Assembly: GCA_034086985.1 (NCBI GenBank)
Contig: JAXDZG010000001.1
Coordinates: 8,272-72,271 of the forward strand
Direction of reading: 5' to 3'
Source of the DNA: Phascolarctobacterium_A sp034086985
Lineage (GTDB): Bacteria; Bacillota; Negativicutes; Acidaminococcales; Acidaminococcaceae
Length of the DNA: 64,000 nucleotides
In this document: positions 34,568 to 43,794 of the stretch, piece by piece
Position numbering within the stretch: position 1 is the first letter of the stretch
Layout: each line of letters starts with the position of its first letter
Program-made: the position numbers and the translations under genes
Notes under the pieces: model-generated
Databases searched by the model: none
Seen by the model: the letters and a program-made list of their open reading frames with translations, nothing else
Told to the model about the DNA's origin: nothing

Positions 34568-35020
34568 CTAACTAAGCAGGAAAATGCTAGATGTTAGCTT
34601 TTCGAGATCAGGACGAAGAGATTTGTAGAATTCTATGAAATTGAAAATGCTGTAATATACTTGCTCGCTAGGATCGTAGGCATCATAAATATCGGTCGAT
34701 AGAGCTATTTCGAACCTTTGGCTATCCTTAGGGCTATACACAGCGGCGACAGCTTTTGAATAGCACAGATATGAACTAAAGTTGTTAAGGCTAAGCCAGT
34801 TTTCGCTATTAGGGACGAAGGGAAATCCTGTGAAAAGCGTGAGCCTTGAACCATCATTGATGCGTGTTACTACCAGCACTAAATGGCGGCTTTGGTCATT
34901 GCCAAGGTTAACCGAAAGAGCATTACCTTGTTTATCAAAATCAACTGGAAGATTGGTTTCTTCAAGGTATTTTGTGAGTTTGTCAAAAAAATCGATTTGT
35001 TCGTAGAAGTCATTGTTCAT
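34568..35020 (-). CDS. Unrecognised protein, possibly YbjN-like
   Basis: A 150-residue protein beginning MNNDFYEQIDFF at 35020, chosen because AAAGGAGG lies about 9 nt upstream. A frame start at 35056 would overlap the previous gene and lacks a ribosome site. The alternating strands around residues 40-75 (DGSRLTLFTGFPFVP) and the helical end resemble the YbjN/type III chaperone-like fold. That is only an impression. It forms a minus-strand operon with the 122-residue gene 17 nt upstream. Confidence 0.55.
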   Translation of the reverse strand: MNNDFYEQIDFFDKLTKYLEETNLPVDFDKQGNALSVNLGNDQSRHLVLVVTRINDGSRLTLFTGFPFVPNSENWLSLNNFSSYLCYSKAVAAVYSPKDSQRFEIALSTDIYDAYDPSEQVYYSIFNFIEFYKSLRPDLEKLTSSIFLLS

Positions 35021-35037
35021 AAGTTTTTCCTCCTTTG

Positions 35038-35406
35038 TTATTGTGGATTTAAGCAATAAAAATTCCAGTCGCGCTTAACACCCTGAAGGCTTTGTTCATT
35101 GGGCTTAGTCAGCAACTCTGCATAGGGAAACAGTGCGCTGATATTATCTCGCAGGAAATTAAGAGCGTATGTGCAATTTACGTTATCTTCGCTAGAAATT
35201 GCAATATCCACTTCCAGAATGCAATCCATGTCAGCATAGGTGAATTCGCTGAGAACGATATGAGTATCATGTTTTTTTGCTGCGATTGTAATTAAGGTTC
35301 TGAATTCCTTCAGCGTGTCTTCAGGCAAGAGCTCAGTGTCAATAAGAATAATTTGCAGAGGTTGATAATAGATTTCTTTGTTACTTGTTGTTAAAAATTT
35401 TTGCAT
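35038..35406 (-). CDS. Unrecognised 122-residue protein
   Basis: The first gene of a two-gene minus-strand operon, with AAGGAG about 10 nt before the ATG. It looks mixed alpha/beta, with strands such as LQIILIDTELL and THIVLSEFTYADMD. It has no membrane segment or recognised motif. Its size, fold impression and pairing suggest it acts with the 150-residue protein that follows. Function unknown. Confidence 0.55.
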   Translation of the reverse strand: MQKFLTTSNKEIYYQPLQIILIDTELLPEDTLKEFRTLITIAAKKHDTHIVLSEFTYADMDCILEVDIAISSEDNVNCTYALNFLRDNISALFPYAELLTKPNEQSLQGVKRDWNFYCLNPQ

Positions 35407-35452
35407 TTTAGGATTCTCCTTTTTATATATCTTTTGATTACACCATTATTTA

Positions 35453-35495
35453 TACGTAAAACCGCTTACGAACTGGTCGCAAGCGGTTTTACGTA
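35453..35495. repeat. Perfect 15-bp inverted repeat
   Basis: TACGTAAAACCGCTT (35453-35467) pairs perfectly with 35481-35495 across a 13-nt loop. It lies upstream of the minus-strand operon, so it is not that operon's terminator. It may be a terminator for something on the other side, an operator, or a former element end. Confidence 0.6.
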
Positions 35496-35736
35496 TTTCT
35501 ATAATGACATTTGACATTACGAAATTTAACTTTTTTACTTTTTTTGAGTGGGTCTATATTAGGTGGACAATTTTTGACATCTCAATATGAGATAATATAT
35601 AGAGAATAGAGAGAATAGGAAGAATGGGGATTAAATGGAAGTATGGCTTTGTACAAAGCGTGTGATATATGCTTCGTTACTTTGCAACTTTTTTTCCAAG
35701 ATTGCACTAATTGGATTTAGGTATAATTAATGTAGC

Positions 35737-35767
35737 TGGTTTTCTGATGTAGTAAAACCACTTTTTT
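35737..35767 (+). terminator. Intrinsic terminator / attenuator ahead of a small ORF
   Basis: TGGTTTT (35737-35743) pairs with AAAACCA (35754-35760) and is followed by C and six Ts. It ends 28 nt before the GTG of the small ORF, so it either ends an upstream remnant or attenuates that ORF. Confidence 0.6.
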
Positions 35768-35795
35768 AAGAGATACTTTTTATAGTGATCAGGTT

Positions 35796-35966
35796 GTGGA
35801 AGCGAAAATCATTGATTCCTTGGAGTATGATGTGCCACTAGAGAAAATCATAAAAAAGCTGTCTTGTGATGAAGAAGTGAAAGGTAGTGATGAGTTAGAA
35901 AGGGCTGAGTACCTTAATAAGATTGTATCTGCAAGTAAAGAGATTCAAGAATTGATAAACGAATAA
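35796..35966 (+). CDS. Possible 56-residue protein (GTG start)
   Basis: An open frame from GTG (35796) to TAA (35964-35966) encoding an acidic, helix-forming sequence (SLEYDVPLEKIIKKLSCDEE, later KEIQELINE). The ribosome site is poor, and the frame stays open upstream for 18 codons without an ATG, so it may be the 3' end of a decayed gene. Not recognised. Confidence 0.3.
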   Translation: MEAKIIDSLEYDVPLEKIIKKLSCDEEVKGSDELERAEYLNKIVSASKEIQELINE

Positions 35967-36247
35967 GGTACTTGCAGAGACTAAAATTAAGATTAGATTG
36001 TGCAAAACTACTAGCTCAATATAGGTCCTTTTTGTGCTACTAATTTGCTACTGAATGGTGTGTTCTGGTAATATTTTGGTAATAAAAAGTCTCGGGAATA
36101 TTTGTACAAAATTGCAAATGGTGGAATATTTAAATAGATAGAAAGAAAATGAAATAGATAACAGGATACGCAGACGTAAATTATCGAAATTAAATAATTG
36201 CGGCAGCTACACTAGTAGCTACATGTAGTTATTAACTGCTGAAATCC

Positions 36248-36285
36248 ATCCCCTGATTACTAGATATAGTGGTCAGGGGATTTTT
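36248..36285 (+). terminator. Intrinsic terminator at the right end of the sparse region
   Basis: ATCCCCTGA (36248-36256) pairs with TCAGGGGAT (36273-36281), with further pairing inside, and is followed by TTTT. It separates the remnant region from the ferredoxin gene. Confidence 0.75.
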
Positions 36286-36391
36286 CGTTTTGTAGGTGAG
36301 TTGATTTTGAGATTATTATTGGAAAAATATCCTTTTTTGCTATTATGTGGTAGAATAAAAATAGTAAATTCATATAAAGGGTGGGAGAAGA

Positions 36392-37168
36392 ATGCTTTAC
36401 AATGTATTTTTTAGTGCAAATGGTAGGACCGGCATGTGCGCAGATTTTGTAGCAGGGATGTTGGCAAATGAAGCAGAGGTCTATAACTGGTTGTGGGAAG
36501 AATATAGAAAGCCCTTAAAAATGACAGAAGCAGATACACTGTTATTTGCTATGCCTGTTTATGGTGGCTATATTCCTCGGTTTTGTGCGAAGCTTGTCAA
36601 ACATCTGGTTGGCAATAATACTCCTGCAATAATTATGGCTGTTTATGGTAATAGACATTTTGATAATGCTTTGATACAAGCGAAGGATTTGCTTCAGGCG
36701 CAGGGCTTTAAGGTTATTGCAGCAGGTGCTTTTGTTGCTGAGCACTCTATCTTCCCCAAGGTAGGCTTTGGTCGTCCCAATGTGGATGATTATAAGGCCA
36801 TGGAAACCTTTGCAGATAAGTGTAAGGAACTGTTAAAGCAAAGGGATAGTTTACCTGATAAAGAAATCACAGTTTATGGCGACAAGGCTTATGATGCAAC
36901 TACATTTAAAGGGGTACCTTTCTATCCAGATGGGGATGATACCTGTATCAGATGCATGAAATGTGTAGACGATTGTCCTGTAAACGCTATTGATTCTGCT
37001 GACCCCAGCAAAACTGATGCTGTTAAATGTATCGCCTGTGGTTCTTGTATTTGTGTCTGTCCTGTCGGTGCTAGAGATTACCACAGTGAATTATACAAAA
37101 AGGCTCAGGTAGGCTTTGAAGAACGCTGCAAGAAGCCTATGACTGCTTTTACATACTATTTGGAATAA
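36392..37168 (+). CDS. EFR1-type flavodoxin-like ferredoxin
   Basis: A 258-residue cytoplasmic redox protein. The N-terminal 160 residues have a flavodoxin-like fold (YNVFFSANGRTG for the phosphate loop, LLFAMPVYGGYIP after it). The C-terminus carries two 4Fe-4S ferredoxin motifs, CIRCMKCVDDCP and CIACGSCICVCP. This arrangement is typical of EFR1-family ferrodoxins of anaerobes, which probably pass electrons between FMN and iron-sulphur clusters. A GGGTGGGAG ribosome site precedes the ATG. The physiological partner is unknown. It marks the start of ordinary chromosomal content. Confidence 0.85.
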   Translation: MLYNVFFSANGRTGMCADFVAGMLANEAEVYNWLWEEYRKPLKMTEADTLLFAMPVYGGYIPRFCAKLVKHLVGNNTPAIIMAVYGNRHFDNALIQAKDLLQAQGFKVIAAGAFVAEHSIFPKVGFGRPNVDDYKAMETFADKCKELLKQRDSLPDKEITVYGDKAYDATTFKGVPFYPDGDDTCIRCMKCVDDCPVNAIDSADPSKTDAVKCIACGSCICVCPVGARDYHSELYKKAQVGFEERCKKPMTAFTYYLE

Positions 37169-37258
37169 GGCTGGTTGATAAGTACAAATTTCCTATAATA
37201 AAGGATAGAGCTGAGAAATGCTCGGTTTAAAGTATCAAAGTAGCAAGGAGGCAATACT

Positions 37259-37825
37259 ATGGATGCAAAGCTAAAAATAGATTTAAAGAAACTGCAGGCG
37301 CAGGCTGTGGAGATGGGAGCTAGTGCGACTAAGGTGGTGAAGGTGCCTAAAATTAAAACAGGTGCCTGGACCCGCATGAAATGCCAATTTGGCTGCCCTA
37401 ATTACGGTGCGACCCTGTGCTGCCCGCCCTATACACCTGACTTCGAACAAACCCAAAAGTTTCTGTCTGAATATCAATACGCTGTGCTTGTGGAATATAC
37501 TATGAATATCGAGGGCGTAAAGCCAGAGGATTTTGCCAGCGCTGATTTAAAGATGAGCAATGGTCTGCTGGAGATTTTGTTAGGCCTAGAGCGCGAAGCC
37601 TTTTTGCTCAATCATTATCGCGCCTTTGCCTTAAAGGCTGGACGCTGCCGCCTGTGCGACAAATGCAATCTGAAAAAATGTGTTAATCCTACCAAAGCAC
37701 GTCCCTCTCTGGAAGCCTGTGGCATCGATGTTTTTGCCTTGGCCAACGATAATGGCTTTAAAATGGAGGTTATTACTGGACCTATTAAAGAGCTGAAGAT
37801 TTATGGCTTGGTTTTGGTGGAGTAA
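37259..37825 (+). CDS. DUF2284 Cys-rich metal-binding protein
   Basis: A 188-residue protein with many conserved cysteines. MKCQFGCPNYG and LCCPPYTPDF lie in the N-terminal half, and RCRLCDKCNLKKCVNP near residue 135. This is the DUF2284 pattern, thought to bind a metal or iron-sulphur cluster and common in strict anaerobes. An AAGGAGG ribosome site lies 8 nt before the ATG. It stands between the ferredoxin and sbcD genes on the same strand. The reaction is unknown. Confidence 0.85.
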   Translation: MDAKLKIDLKKLQAQAVEMGASATKVVKVPKIKTGAWTRMKCQFGCPNYGATLCCPPYTPDFEQTQKFLSEYQYAVLVEYTMNIEGVKPEDFASADLKMSNGLLEILLGLEREAFLLNHYRAFALKAGRCRLCDKCNLKKCVNPTKARPSLEACGIDVFALANDNGFKMEVITGPIKELKIYGLVLVE

Positions 37826-37869
37826 AAAGTATGCTGAAATATTTTGGCAAGGAGACTATTTAGTTTATC

Positions 37870-39138
37870 ATGAAGATTGCGCATATTGCAGATACTCATT
37901 TTGGTAAGGATTTAAAAAAGGTCAATTTTGCTGACCATGACCAACCAGCTTGGTTGGAGCATTTTCTAGAGGATGTTCAAAAAGAGGGAGTTGAGGTTGT
38001 TCTCATAGCCGGTGATGTTTATGATGATAAAATTCAGCCCATTAAGGCCATCAATTTATTCGGTGACTTTTTAGGTAAGCTTAACGACCTGGGTGTTACT
38101 GTTTTTATCGTGCCTGGTAATCACGATCAAGCGGATAGGCTGGCTGCCAATAGTAATATCCTCAAAAAGCAGCATATTTATTTTGCTAATGAAATCACCC
38201 CGGAGCTGGTGCATAAAGCTATACTCTTGCCCGATGGCACGGAGGTTGTTTTTTGGCTGCTGCCCTATGTGGAGCCTATTAATGTGCGCAGAGTGCTGGG
38301 CCGTGATGATATTACTAGCTACGACAGCGCGGTGCGGGAGCTGCTGGCTGTACAGCCCGTGAATAGCAAGGCTGTGAATATTATTGTGGCTCATCAAAAT
38401 GTGTTGGCTGGTGCTACGGAGCGTATTTTAAACGATCACGAGGTGGATATTGGCTACAGTGGTCAAGTGGATTATACTGCTTTTGCTGGCTTTGATTATG
38501 TGGCGCTGGGGCATATCCATGGCATGCAGGCCGTGGGAAGGGATACAGTGCGTTATGCAGGGGCACCCTTGCAGTACGATTTTTCTGAGGAAGGTCGCTG
38601 GAAAGGCTACCTGCTGGTGGAAGTCAATGGTAAGGACGATATTAAGATTACCGAAAAGGCGCTGCCGCTGCTCCATGAGGTGATGGTACTGCCCAAGGGG
38701 AAGGCTGCGGGCACCTTGGAGCAGCTCTTAGAGCTGGGCAAAAATATTCCTGATAAGGATAGATACTACTTCAAAGTGCGCATTAAAAGCAGCTCCCTTG
38801 TAGGCAAGGCCCAGGAGCAGCTTTATGCTGTGTATGGTGCCAATAATTTACTGGAAACAGAAATCGCGCGCGAGGGAGCTACCAGCTACGCTATCACCAA
38901 TGCCAAGGGCAGTGGCGAGCGCAGTTTAGAGGATAATTTCGCCCATTTTTATAAGGACAGAAATAAGCAGGAGCTGGACGCGAACGCTAAGCTAGTGGTA
39001 GCCAAGATTATCGAGCAGCAGCAAAATGATGGTTATGTAGCCGATATGGGCACGGGCAATGAGCAAAGGGAGTACAAGGAAGCGGCCTTTACGAAGCTGA
39101 TAGCAGCCTTGGAGGAGGAATTGGAGGATAAAGCATGA
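37870..39138 (+). CDS. sbcD: DNA repair exonuclease subunit SbcD
   Basis: The Mre11-like metallophosphoesterase subunit of SbcCD, which cleaves hairpins and blocked DNA ends. The 422-residue protein has the expected motifs: HIADTHFGK at residues 4-12, AGDVYDD, VPGNHDQ, VAHQNV and LGHIHGMQ, giving the two-metal active site. The capping C-terminal domain is present. Its last four bases overlap the sbcC start, so the two subunits are translationally coupled. Length is normal and no damage is seen. Confidence 0.95.
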   Translation: MKIAHIADTHFGKDLKKVNFADHDQPAWLEHFLEDVQKEGVEVVLIAGDVYDDKIQPIKAINLFGDFLGKLNDLGVTVFIVPGNHDQADRLAANSNILKKQHIYFANEITPELVHKAILLPDGTEVVFWLLPYVEPINVRRVLGRDDITSYDSAVRELLAVQPVNSKAVNIIVAHQNVLAGATERILNDHEVDIGYSGQVDYTAFAGFDYVALGHIHGMQAVGRDTVRYAGAPLQYDFSEEGRWKGYLLVEVNGKDDIKITEKALPLLHEVMVLPKGKAAGTLEQLLELGKNIPDKDRYYFKVRIKSSSLVGKAQEQLYAVYGANNLLETEIAREGATSYAITNAKGSGERSLEDNFAHFYKDRNKQELDANAKLVVAKIIEQQQNDGYVADMGTGNEQREYKEAAFTKLIAALEEELEDKA

Positions 39139-42100
39139 GATTTAAAAGATTAAAGCTGGCAGCCTTTTTGTCCTTCAAGGAAAAAACGGAAATAGATTTT
39201 GCCCAATTCGGCAATCAGCTCATTCTGCTCTTTGGTGGCAGTGGTGTTGGCAAAACCGCGATTTTTGACGGTATTACCTTTGCACTTTATGGTAGAGGCA
39301 GCGGCAAGGACCGCTGCGCCGGTAAGGTGGAGGACTATCACAGCGATTTTGCCAAGGAACAGGATGAGCGAGGCAACACTGTGTATCATGCGCCCATGGT
39401 AGCGGAGCTGGAGTTTGAGCATGATGGCAAGGACTATGTAGTTTCCCGGGAAATAAAATGGGGCGAGAATGGTAAAAACAAGGGCTTTACTTATGAAATG
39501 GAGCTTCAATGCGAGGGCGTGAGCCTTGCTAGTGATACAAAAAAAGCCAGCAATGGTAGCTTTGCCGGCAATTTTGAGGATAAGGTATCTGCTTATATTA
39601 AAGGGATGCTGGGCCTAAATGCAGAGCAGTTCAGTCAGGTAGTAATTTTGGCACAGGGTGAATTTGCCAAATTCCTCAATGCCAATGCCCAGGAGCGGGA
39701 GGATATTCTGACTAAGCTGGTGGATAACGAGGGCTATGTGGATTTTCAGCTGCGCTTGAGGGAAATGAAAAATTATCTCAAGCGAGTGATGGACGGCATT
39801 GATGCCGAGATTGAGCAGCATCTAAATATTCTTAGAGCACGGCCCACCATTAGCGAAGAGGAAAAGCAGCAGTATGCAGTGGTGGATGGGGAGCTTTTGC
39901 TGGCTTTAGAGAAAAATTTGCGCTCTAAGGTGCAGCAAATCAACGCCTTGCAGGGAGAAATTACCCAGCAGGAGGGGCAGATTAGAGAGTTGAGCGCACA
40001 AAAAGGCGCCGCCGATGAGCAGAATAATCTTTTTGATAAGCAAAGCCAGCAGCTGGAGGAGACCCAAGCTAAGCTGATTACCTTAAAAAGCAAATTTGAT
40101 ATTCAGCGCTGGGAAAAAGTGCTGGGTGATTTGGTGAAGCTGCAGGAAATCCTGCCCCAGTACGAGGTTCATGTAAATGCAGTGGCAGAGCTGCAGCGGA
40201 ATGAGGCTGCTATGGGAAGCTTGGAGCAGTCTTTAAAGCAAAATGGTGCGCAAGAGATTGTATTACGCAAGGCTCAAAAGAACCTGGAGCAGGAAAATAC
40301 GCCGCAAATCAGCGTGCTTGCAGGTACAGAGCAAAAGCTGGAGGCTGCCCTTGCGCTTTATCCGGAGCTGCAGGCAGCGGAGGCTAAGCAGGCTCAGCTG
40401 CTTAAAAAATTGGCTGGAGCGGAAGCTCAAGCTAAGCATGATGAAAACGCATATAATCAGGCATTGACTGCTAAAGAGAGCTATGAAAAGGATTTGGCTC
40501 TGCTTGGCAACGCACAAGCTCGGAAGGTAGAGCTGGAGTCCCGATTTAAGGAAGCCCAACAGCAGCTTGAGGAGCTGCAAAAGCTGCAGGAGGCAGTGGA
40601 TGACGCATGCAAGAAGCTTGCAGCTTATGAGCAGCATAAGCTGCTGGAGCAGCAGGCGGAAGCAGCGAAGAATACTTGCCTAGAGGCCTATGACCTTGCC
40701 CAGCAGGAGTATTATGCCGCAGAGCAAAAATTCCAAAGCGGTAGTCTGGCCAATAAGGTGCGGGAGCAGGCCCAAACTAAGCAGCTGGCACAGGTTGAAT
40801 GTCCCGTGTGTCACACCATCCATAGTGTGGAAGCCTTGGCGCAGTGGGAAAGCTGTGCGGAGCTGCCGGAAAAAACCGCCTTGGAAGCGAAAAAGATACA
40901 GTATGAAAAGGCTACTAAGAGCTTGGTTAAAGCCCAGAATGAGAGCTCTGCTAGTAAGGTCGCCTACGAAATCGTGCAGCAAAAAGTACTGCAGAGAGCT
41001 GAGGAGCTTTTAGAAGCGACGGCAAGCTGGGAGGAGCTACAGGATGTGGTTAATTCTAGCAACCCTATTGCTGTCGCATTATCGCAAAAGCAGGAGCGTA
41101 GGGATGCTTTAGAGCGCGCCTTTGCGTCCGCAAAGGCGCAGGCGGAGCAGCAGACCAAGCTACAGAGCGAGATGGACGAGGTGAAGGCGAGCCTGCCGAG
41201 CTTGAAAAAAGCCTGGGATGACAGCATCCTTGCTAAGAACGCTGTCAAGCAGGCTGTGGAAGAGCAAAAGAATGCTGTTGTTAAAGTACAGGGCATGCTA
41301 GTAGGCTGCCCTGGGACGAAGGAGCAGGCTTTGGCTGAGCTCGGCAAAGCGCAGCGTGCCAAGGCTGCGCTGGAAAAGGCTATTGATGAGGCAAGGTCGG
41401 CCTACAACAGCTGCGTGCAGACCATTGCCAATGATAAGGGCAAGCTGGAGCAGGCCCAGCATAATCAAAAGGCCTTGCTTGCCAAAGTGGCAGACTGCAA
41501 GGCCAATTATGGGGCTGCTTTGGAGGGCTGCAATGTCAGTGAGGGAGATTTTTTGGCAATGCACGAAGCGTGCAAGGATAGAAGCGGAGCCAAGCTGACT
41601 AGCAATAATGTATCTGAAGCTGCTCGCAAAACCCGTGAGGCTGTGGAGAATTTTAGGAAGGAAGAAGCTAGCTATCTTCACACTATCACGAGCCTCACAG
41701 AAGAACTCAAGGGCAAGCAGCGTATTGACACTACCGCGCTGGAGCAGTCGATGACTGCCATCAACGCTGCATTGAAGGAGCATAAGGATAGCAAGGAAGC
41801 GCTGCAAACTGATAGGGAGTTCATGGAGCAAACTCTGCAGGGGGTTACGGAGTGCTACCATAACAGGCTGAAAAAGCAGAAGGTGCTCAGTGTTATCGAG
41901 CCTCTGGCCGATGCTGCCAACGGCAGCATCACCTTCAATCGCTATGTGCTAGAGGATTTGTTCTGTGCCATGCTGGATAAGGCCAATGATCGCTTGAGCG
42001 TTTTGTGTAGCGGTCAGTACGAGCTGCGTCCCATCGAGGAGGGGCAGGCTAAGAAAAATACGGGCTTGGGCTTTACTGTGTACGATTGCATCAACCAGAG

Positions 42101-42428
42101 CCATCGGGAAAGCGGTGCTAATTCCGGCGGTGAAAAGTTTGAGATTTCCCTGTCCTTGGCTTTGGGCTTGTCGGATATCGTGCAGAGCTGTAGTAAAAAG
42201 GCTAGCCGCATTGAAAGTCTCTTTATTGATGAAGGCTTTGGCACCTTAGGTAAGGAGGAGCTGGAAAAGACGAAGCGTTTGCTTTTAGAGCTGTCCGGTG
42301 GCTCTAGGCAAATCAGCATTATTTCCCATAATCCGGTACTGGAGGAGGCTATTAAGAACCAGATTATTGTGGAACGTGATAAGCATACTCGTGAGGGCAC
42401 GAAGGTTAGCTTTACTGTGGACTGTTAA
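39135..42428 (+). CDS. sbcC: DNA repair ATPase subunit SbcC
   Basis: The Rad50-like SMC-type ATPase partner of SbcD, 1097 residues. The Walker A is GGSGVGKTAIFDGITFALYG near residues 34-53. Two long Gln/Glu/Lys/Ala-rich coiled-coil arms flank a zinc-hook CPVC near residue 556. The ABC signature NSGGEKFEISLSLAL and Walker B SLFIDEGFGTL stand near the C-terminus. The gene overlaps sbcD by 4 nt and ends at a strong convergent terminator. Confidence 0.95.
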   Translation: MRFKRLKLAAFLSFKEKTEIDFAQFGNQLILLFGGSGVGKTAIFDGITFALYGRGSGKDRCAGKVEDYHSDFAKEQDERGNTVYHAPMVAELEFEHDGKDYVVSREIKWGENGKNKGFTYEMELQCEGVSLASDTKKASNGSFAGNFEDKVSAYIKGMLGLNAEQFSQVVILAQGEFAKFLNANAQEREDILTKLVDNEGYVDFQLRLREMKNYLKRVMDGIDAEIEQHLNILRARPTISEEEKQQYAVVDGELLLALEKNLRSKVQQINALQGEITQQEGQIRELSAQKGAADEQNNLFDKQSQQLEETQAKLITLKSKFDIQRWEKVLGDLVKLQEILPQYEVHVNAVAELQRNEAAMGSLEQSLKQNGAQEIVLRKAQKNLEQENTPQISVLAGTEQKLEAALALYPELQAAEAKQAQLLKKLAGAEAQAKHDENAYNQALTAKESYEKDLALLGNAQARKVELESRFKEAQQQLEELQKLQEAVDDACKKLAAYEQHKLLEQQAEAAKNTCLEAYDLAQQEYYAAEQKFQSGSLANKVREQAQTKQLAQVECPVCHTIHSVEALAQWESCAELPEKTALEAKKIQYEKATKSLVKAQNESSASKVAYEIVQQKVLQRAEELLEATASWEELQDVVNSSNPIAVALSQKQERRDALERAFASAKAQAEQQTKLQSEMDEVKASLPSLKKAWDDSILAKNAVKQAVEEQKNAVVKVQGMLVGCPGTKEQALAELGKAQRAKAALEKAIDEARSAYNSCVQTIANDKGKLEQAQHNQKALLAKVADCKANYGAALEGCNVSEGDFLAMHEACKDRSGAKLTSNNVSEAARKTREAVENFRKEEASYLHTITSLTEELKGKQRIDTTALEQSMTAINAALKEHKDSKEALQTDREFMEQTLQGVTECYHNRLKKQKVLSVIEPLADAANGSITFNRYVLEDLFCAMLDKANDRLSVLCSGQYELRPIEEGQAKKNTGLGFTVYDCINQSHRESGANSGGEKFEISLSLALGLSDIVQSCSKKASRIESLFIDEGFGTLGKEELEKTKRLLLELSGGSRQISIISHNPVLEEAIKNQIIVERDKHTREGTKVSFTVDC

Positions 42429-42446
42429 TTGAATTATGCAAGGCAA

Positions 42447-42481
42447 AGACGCGAGCAACCTAGCTGAGGTTACTCGCGTCT
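42447..42481. terminator. Bidirectional terminator between sbcC and the permease gene
   Basis: AGACGCGAG (42447-42455) pairs with CTCGCGTCT (42473-42481), with an extended inner stem (AACCT/AGGTT). It lies between two convergent genes. T-rich sequence is weak on both sides. Confidence 0.7.
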
Positions 42482-42515
42482 ATTGGTTTAGCTTTTCAAA
42501 TTTTCTACAATGGGC

Positions 42516-43763
42516 TTATTTACTCATCTTGTCGCCGATGAGATAGCAAATGGAGGCTACAACCATGCCGTTGATGGATGCAATACCGAAGGGTAGCAAA
42601 TTGGCAACAACGGCGCCGGCAATAACGCCGATAACGGAGCCCCATTCGATTTGCTTGAGCTCTACCTTAGCACCTGGCTGATATTGGTCGCGGTGCATAA
42701 AATAGCTCAGCACGATGATAATGCCGATGGGAGGCAAGGTTGCGTTGAGCATACCCAGGAAAGGACAGAAGTTATTGTACAGCCATACTGCAAGCACAGT
42801 GCCCAAAGCGCCGGAGAAGAGGACCATTTTTTTCTTGTCCATACCGGTGATGTTGGCAAGGCCTAAGCCTGTGGAATACAGAGCGTTATCATTGGTAGTC
42901 CAGATATTCAGGCCCAAAACCAGCACAGCAGTCCAGAAGAGACCAAGCTTCAGCATAACATCGAAAATATCATTAGCGTTGCCGCCTACGAAAATAGAGG
43001 AAACAGCACCGAAGCAGAACATGAGGCTGTTGCCGATGAAGAAGGCTACAACTGTAGTCCAGAAGCCGGTCTTAGCATCCTTGGCAAAGCGGGTAAAGTT
43101 AGGCGTAGCAGAGCCGCCGGACACGAAGGAGCCCACAACCAGGCCTGCGCCACTGATAACGGTCAAATCGCCGCTGCTTTTTGCAAATTGCTCGGCAATG
43201 GTGCCCTCACCTTGGGCGATGGCCATGAACATAGCAGCGGAGCCCAAAATGGCTACGCAGGGAACGGCGATATAGCTGATGGCAGTTAAGCTCTTGATAC
43301 CATAATAAGCAGTAGCAGTCATGCAAATGCCGGCCAGGGCTACCATTGCATACATCACAGTTTGGCTGTCGCCGAACAAAGCCTTAGCAACGGGAATGGC
43401 AAACATGGCCAAGCCTACACCAAACCAGCCGGCCTGGGTGAAGCTAATCATAGCACTGGGTAAATAGCTGCCTTTGATGCCAAAGCTGCGCTGAGCTAAA
43501 AGGTCCAGGGATAAACCGCTTTCCGCACCGATAAAGCCCAAAGCACCGGTATAACCGCCTAAAATGATGCCGCCTAAAATCAGGGCACCGATAAAGCCGG
43601 ATAAGTCCAAGCCTTTGGCCAGCTGTTGACCAACCCACATGCTGGCGGAGAAGAAGGTGAAGCCCAGCATGATCATGAACATGGTCATCAGGCTGCGGCG
43701 ATTGGCGGCAGGCACCGCTGAGGTCGCAAAATCTGCATCGACTACTTTTGCTTTTGTACTCAT
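42516..43763 (-). CDS. NCS1-family cytosine/purine-type nucleobase permease
   Basis: A 415-residue integral membrane protein with about twelve hydrophobic segments, of the CodB-like NCS1 family (GFTFFSASMWVGQQLAKGLD at the first helix, then Gly-rich helices with FIGAESGLSLDLLAQRSFG). It likely imports cytosine, a purine or hydroxymethylpyrimidine with a cation. A GGGGG ribosome site is present. It lies 31 nt after a phosphoribosyltransferase-like gene on the same strand, so uptake of a base and its conversion to a nucleotide are probably coupled. The exact substrate cannot be told from sequence. Confidence 0.85.
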   Translation of the reverse strand: MSTKAKVVDADFATSAVPAANRRSLMTMFMIMLGFTFFSASMWVGQQLAKGLDLSGFIGALILGGIILGGYTGALGFIGAESGLSLDLLAQRSFGIKGSYLPSAMISFTQAGWFGVGLAMFAIPVAKALFGDSQTVMYAMVALAGICMTATAYYGIKSLTAISYIAVPCVAILGSAAMFMAIAQGEGTIAEQFAKSSGDLTVISGAGLVVGSFVSGGSATPNFTRFAKDAKTGFWTTVVAFFIGNSLMFCFGAVSSIFVGGNANDIFDVMLKLGLFWTAVLVLGLNIWTTNDNALYSTGLGLANITGMDKKKMVLFSGALGTVLAVWLYNNFCPFLGMLNATLPPIGIIIVLSYFMHRDQYQPGAKVELKQIEWGSVIGVIAGAVVANLLPFGIASINGMVVASICYLIGDKMSK

Positions 43764-43794
43764 TTTCTTTTGTCCCCCTTAAAATAAAATAAAA

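Larger units (their letters stand above)
35496..36391. other. Sparse 900-bp region with remnants and one small ORF
   Basis: Apart from the small ORF at 35796-35966 and the terminators listed separately, I see a possible promoter (TTGACA 35574-35579, TATATA 35596-35601, 16-bp spacer). There is also a 20-bp exact copy (35684-35703) of the end of the alpha-CTD gene. The rest holds no supported gene. The many AT runs and remnants suggest decayed mobile DNA at the right end of the island. Confidence 0.5.

Noticed and set aside
41298..41861. A 187-codon minus-strand open frame inside sbcC, with several shorter ones
   Set aside because: These mirror the coiled-coil coding bias of sbcC; no start signals or recognisable protein.
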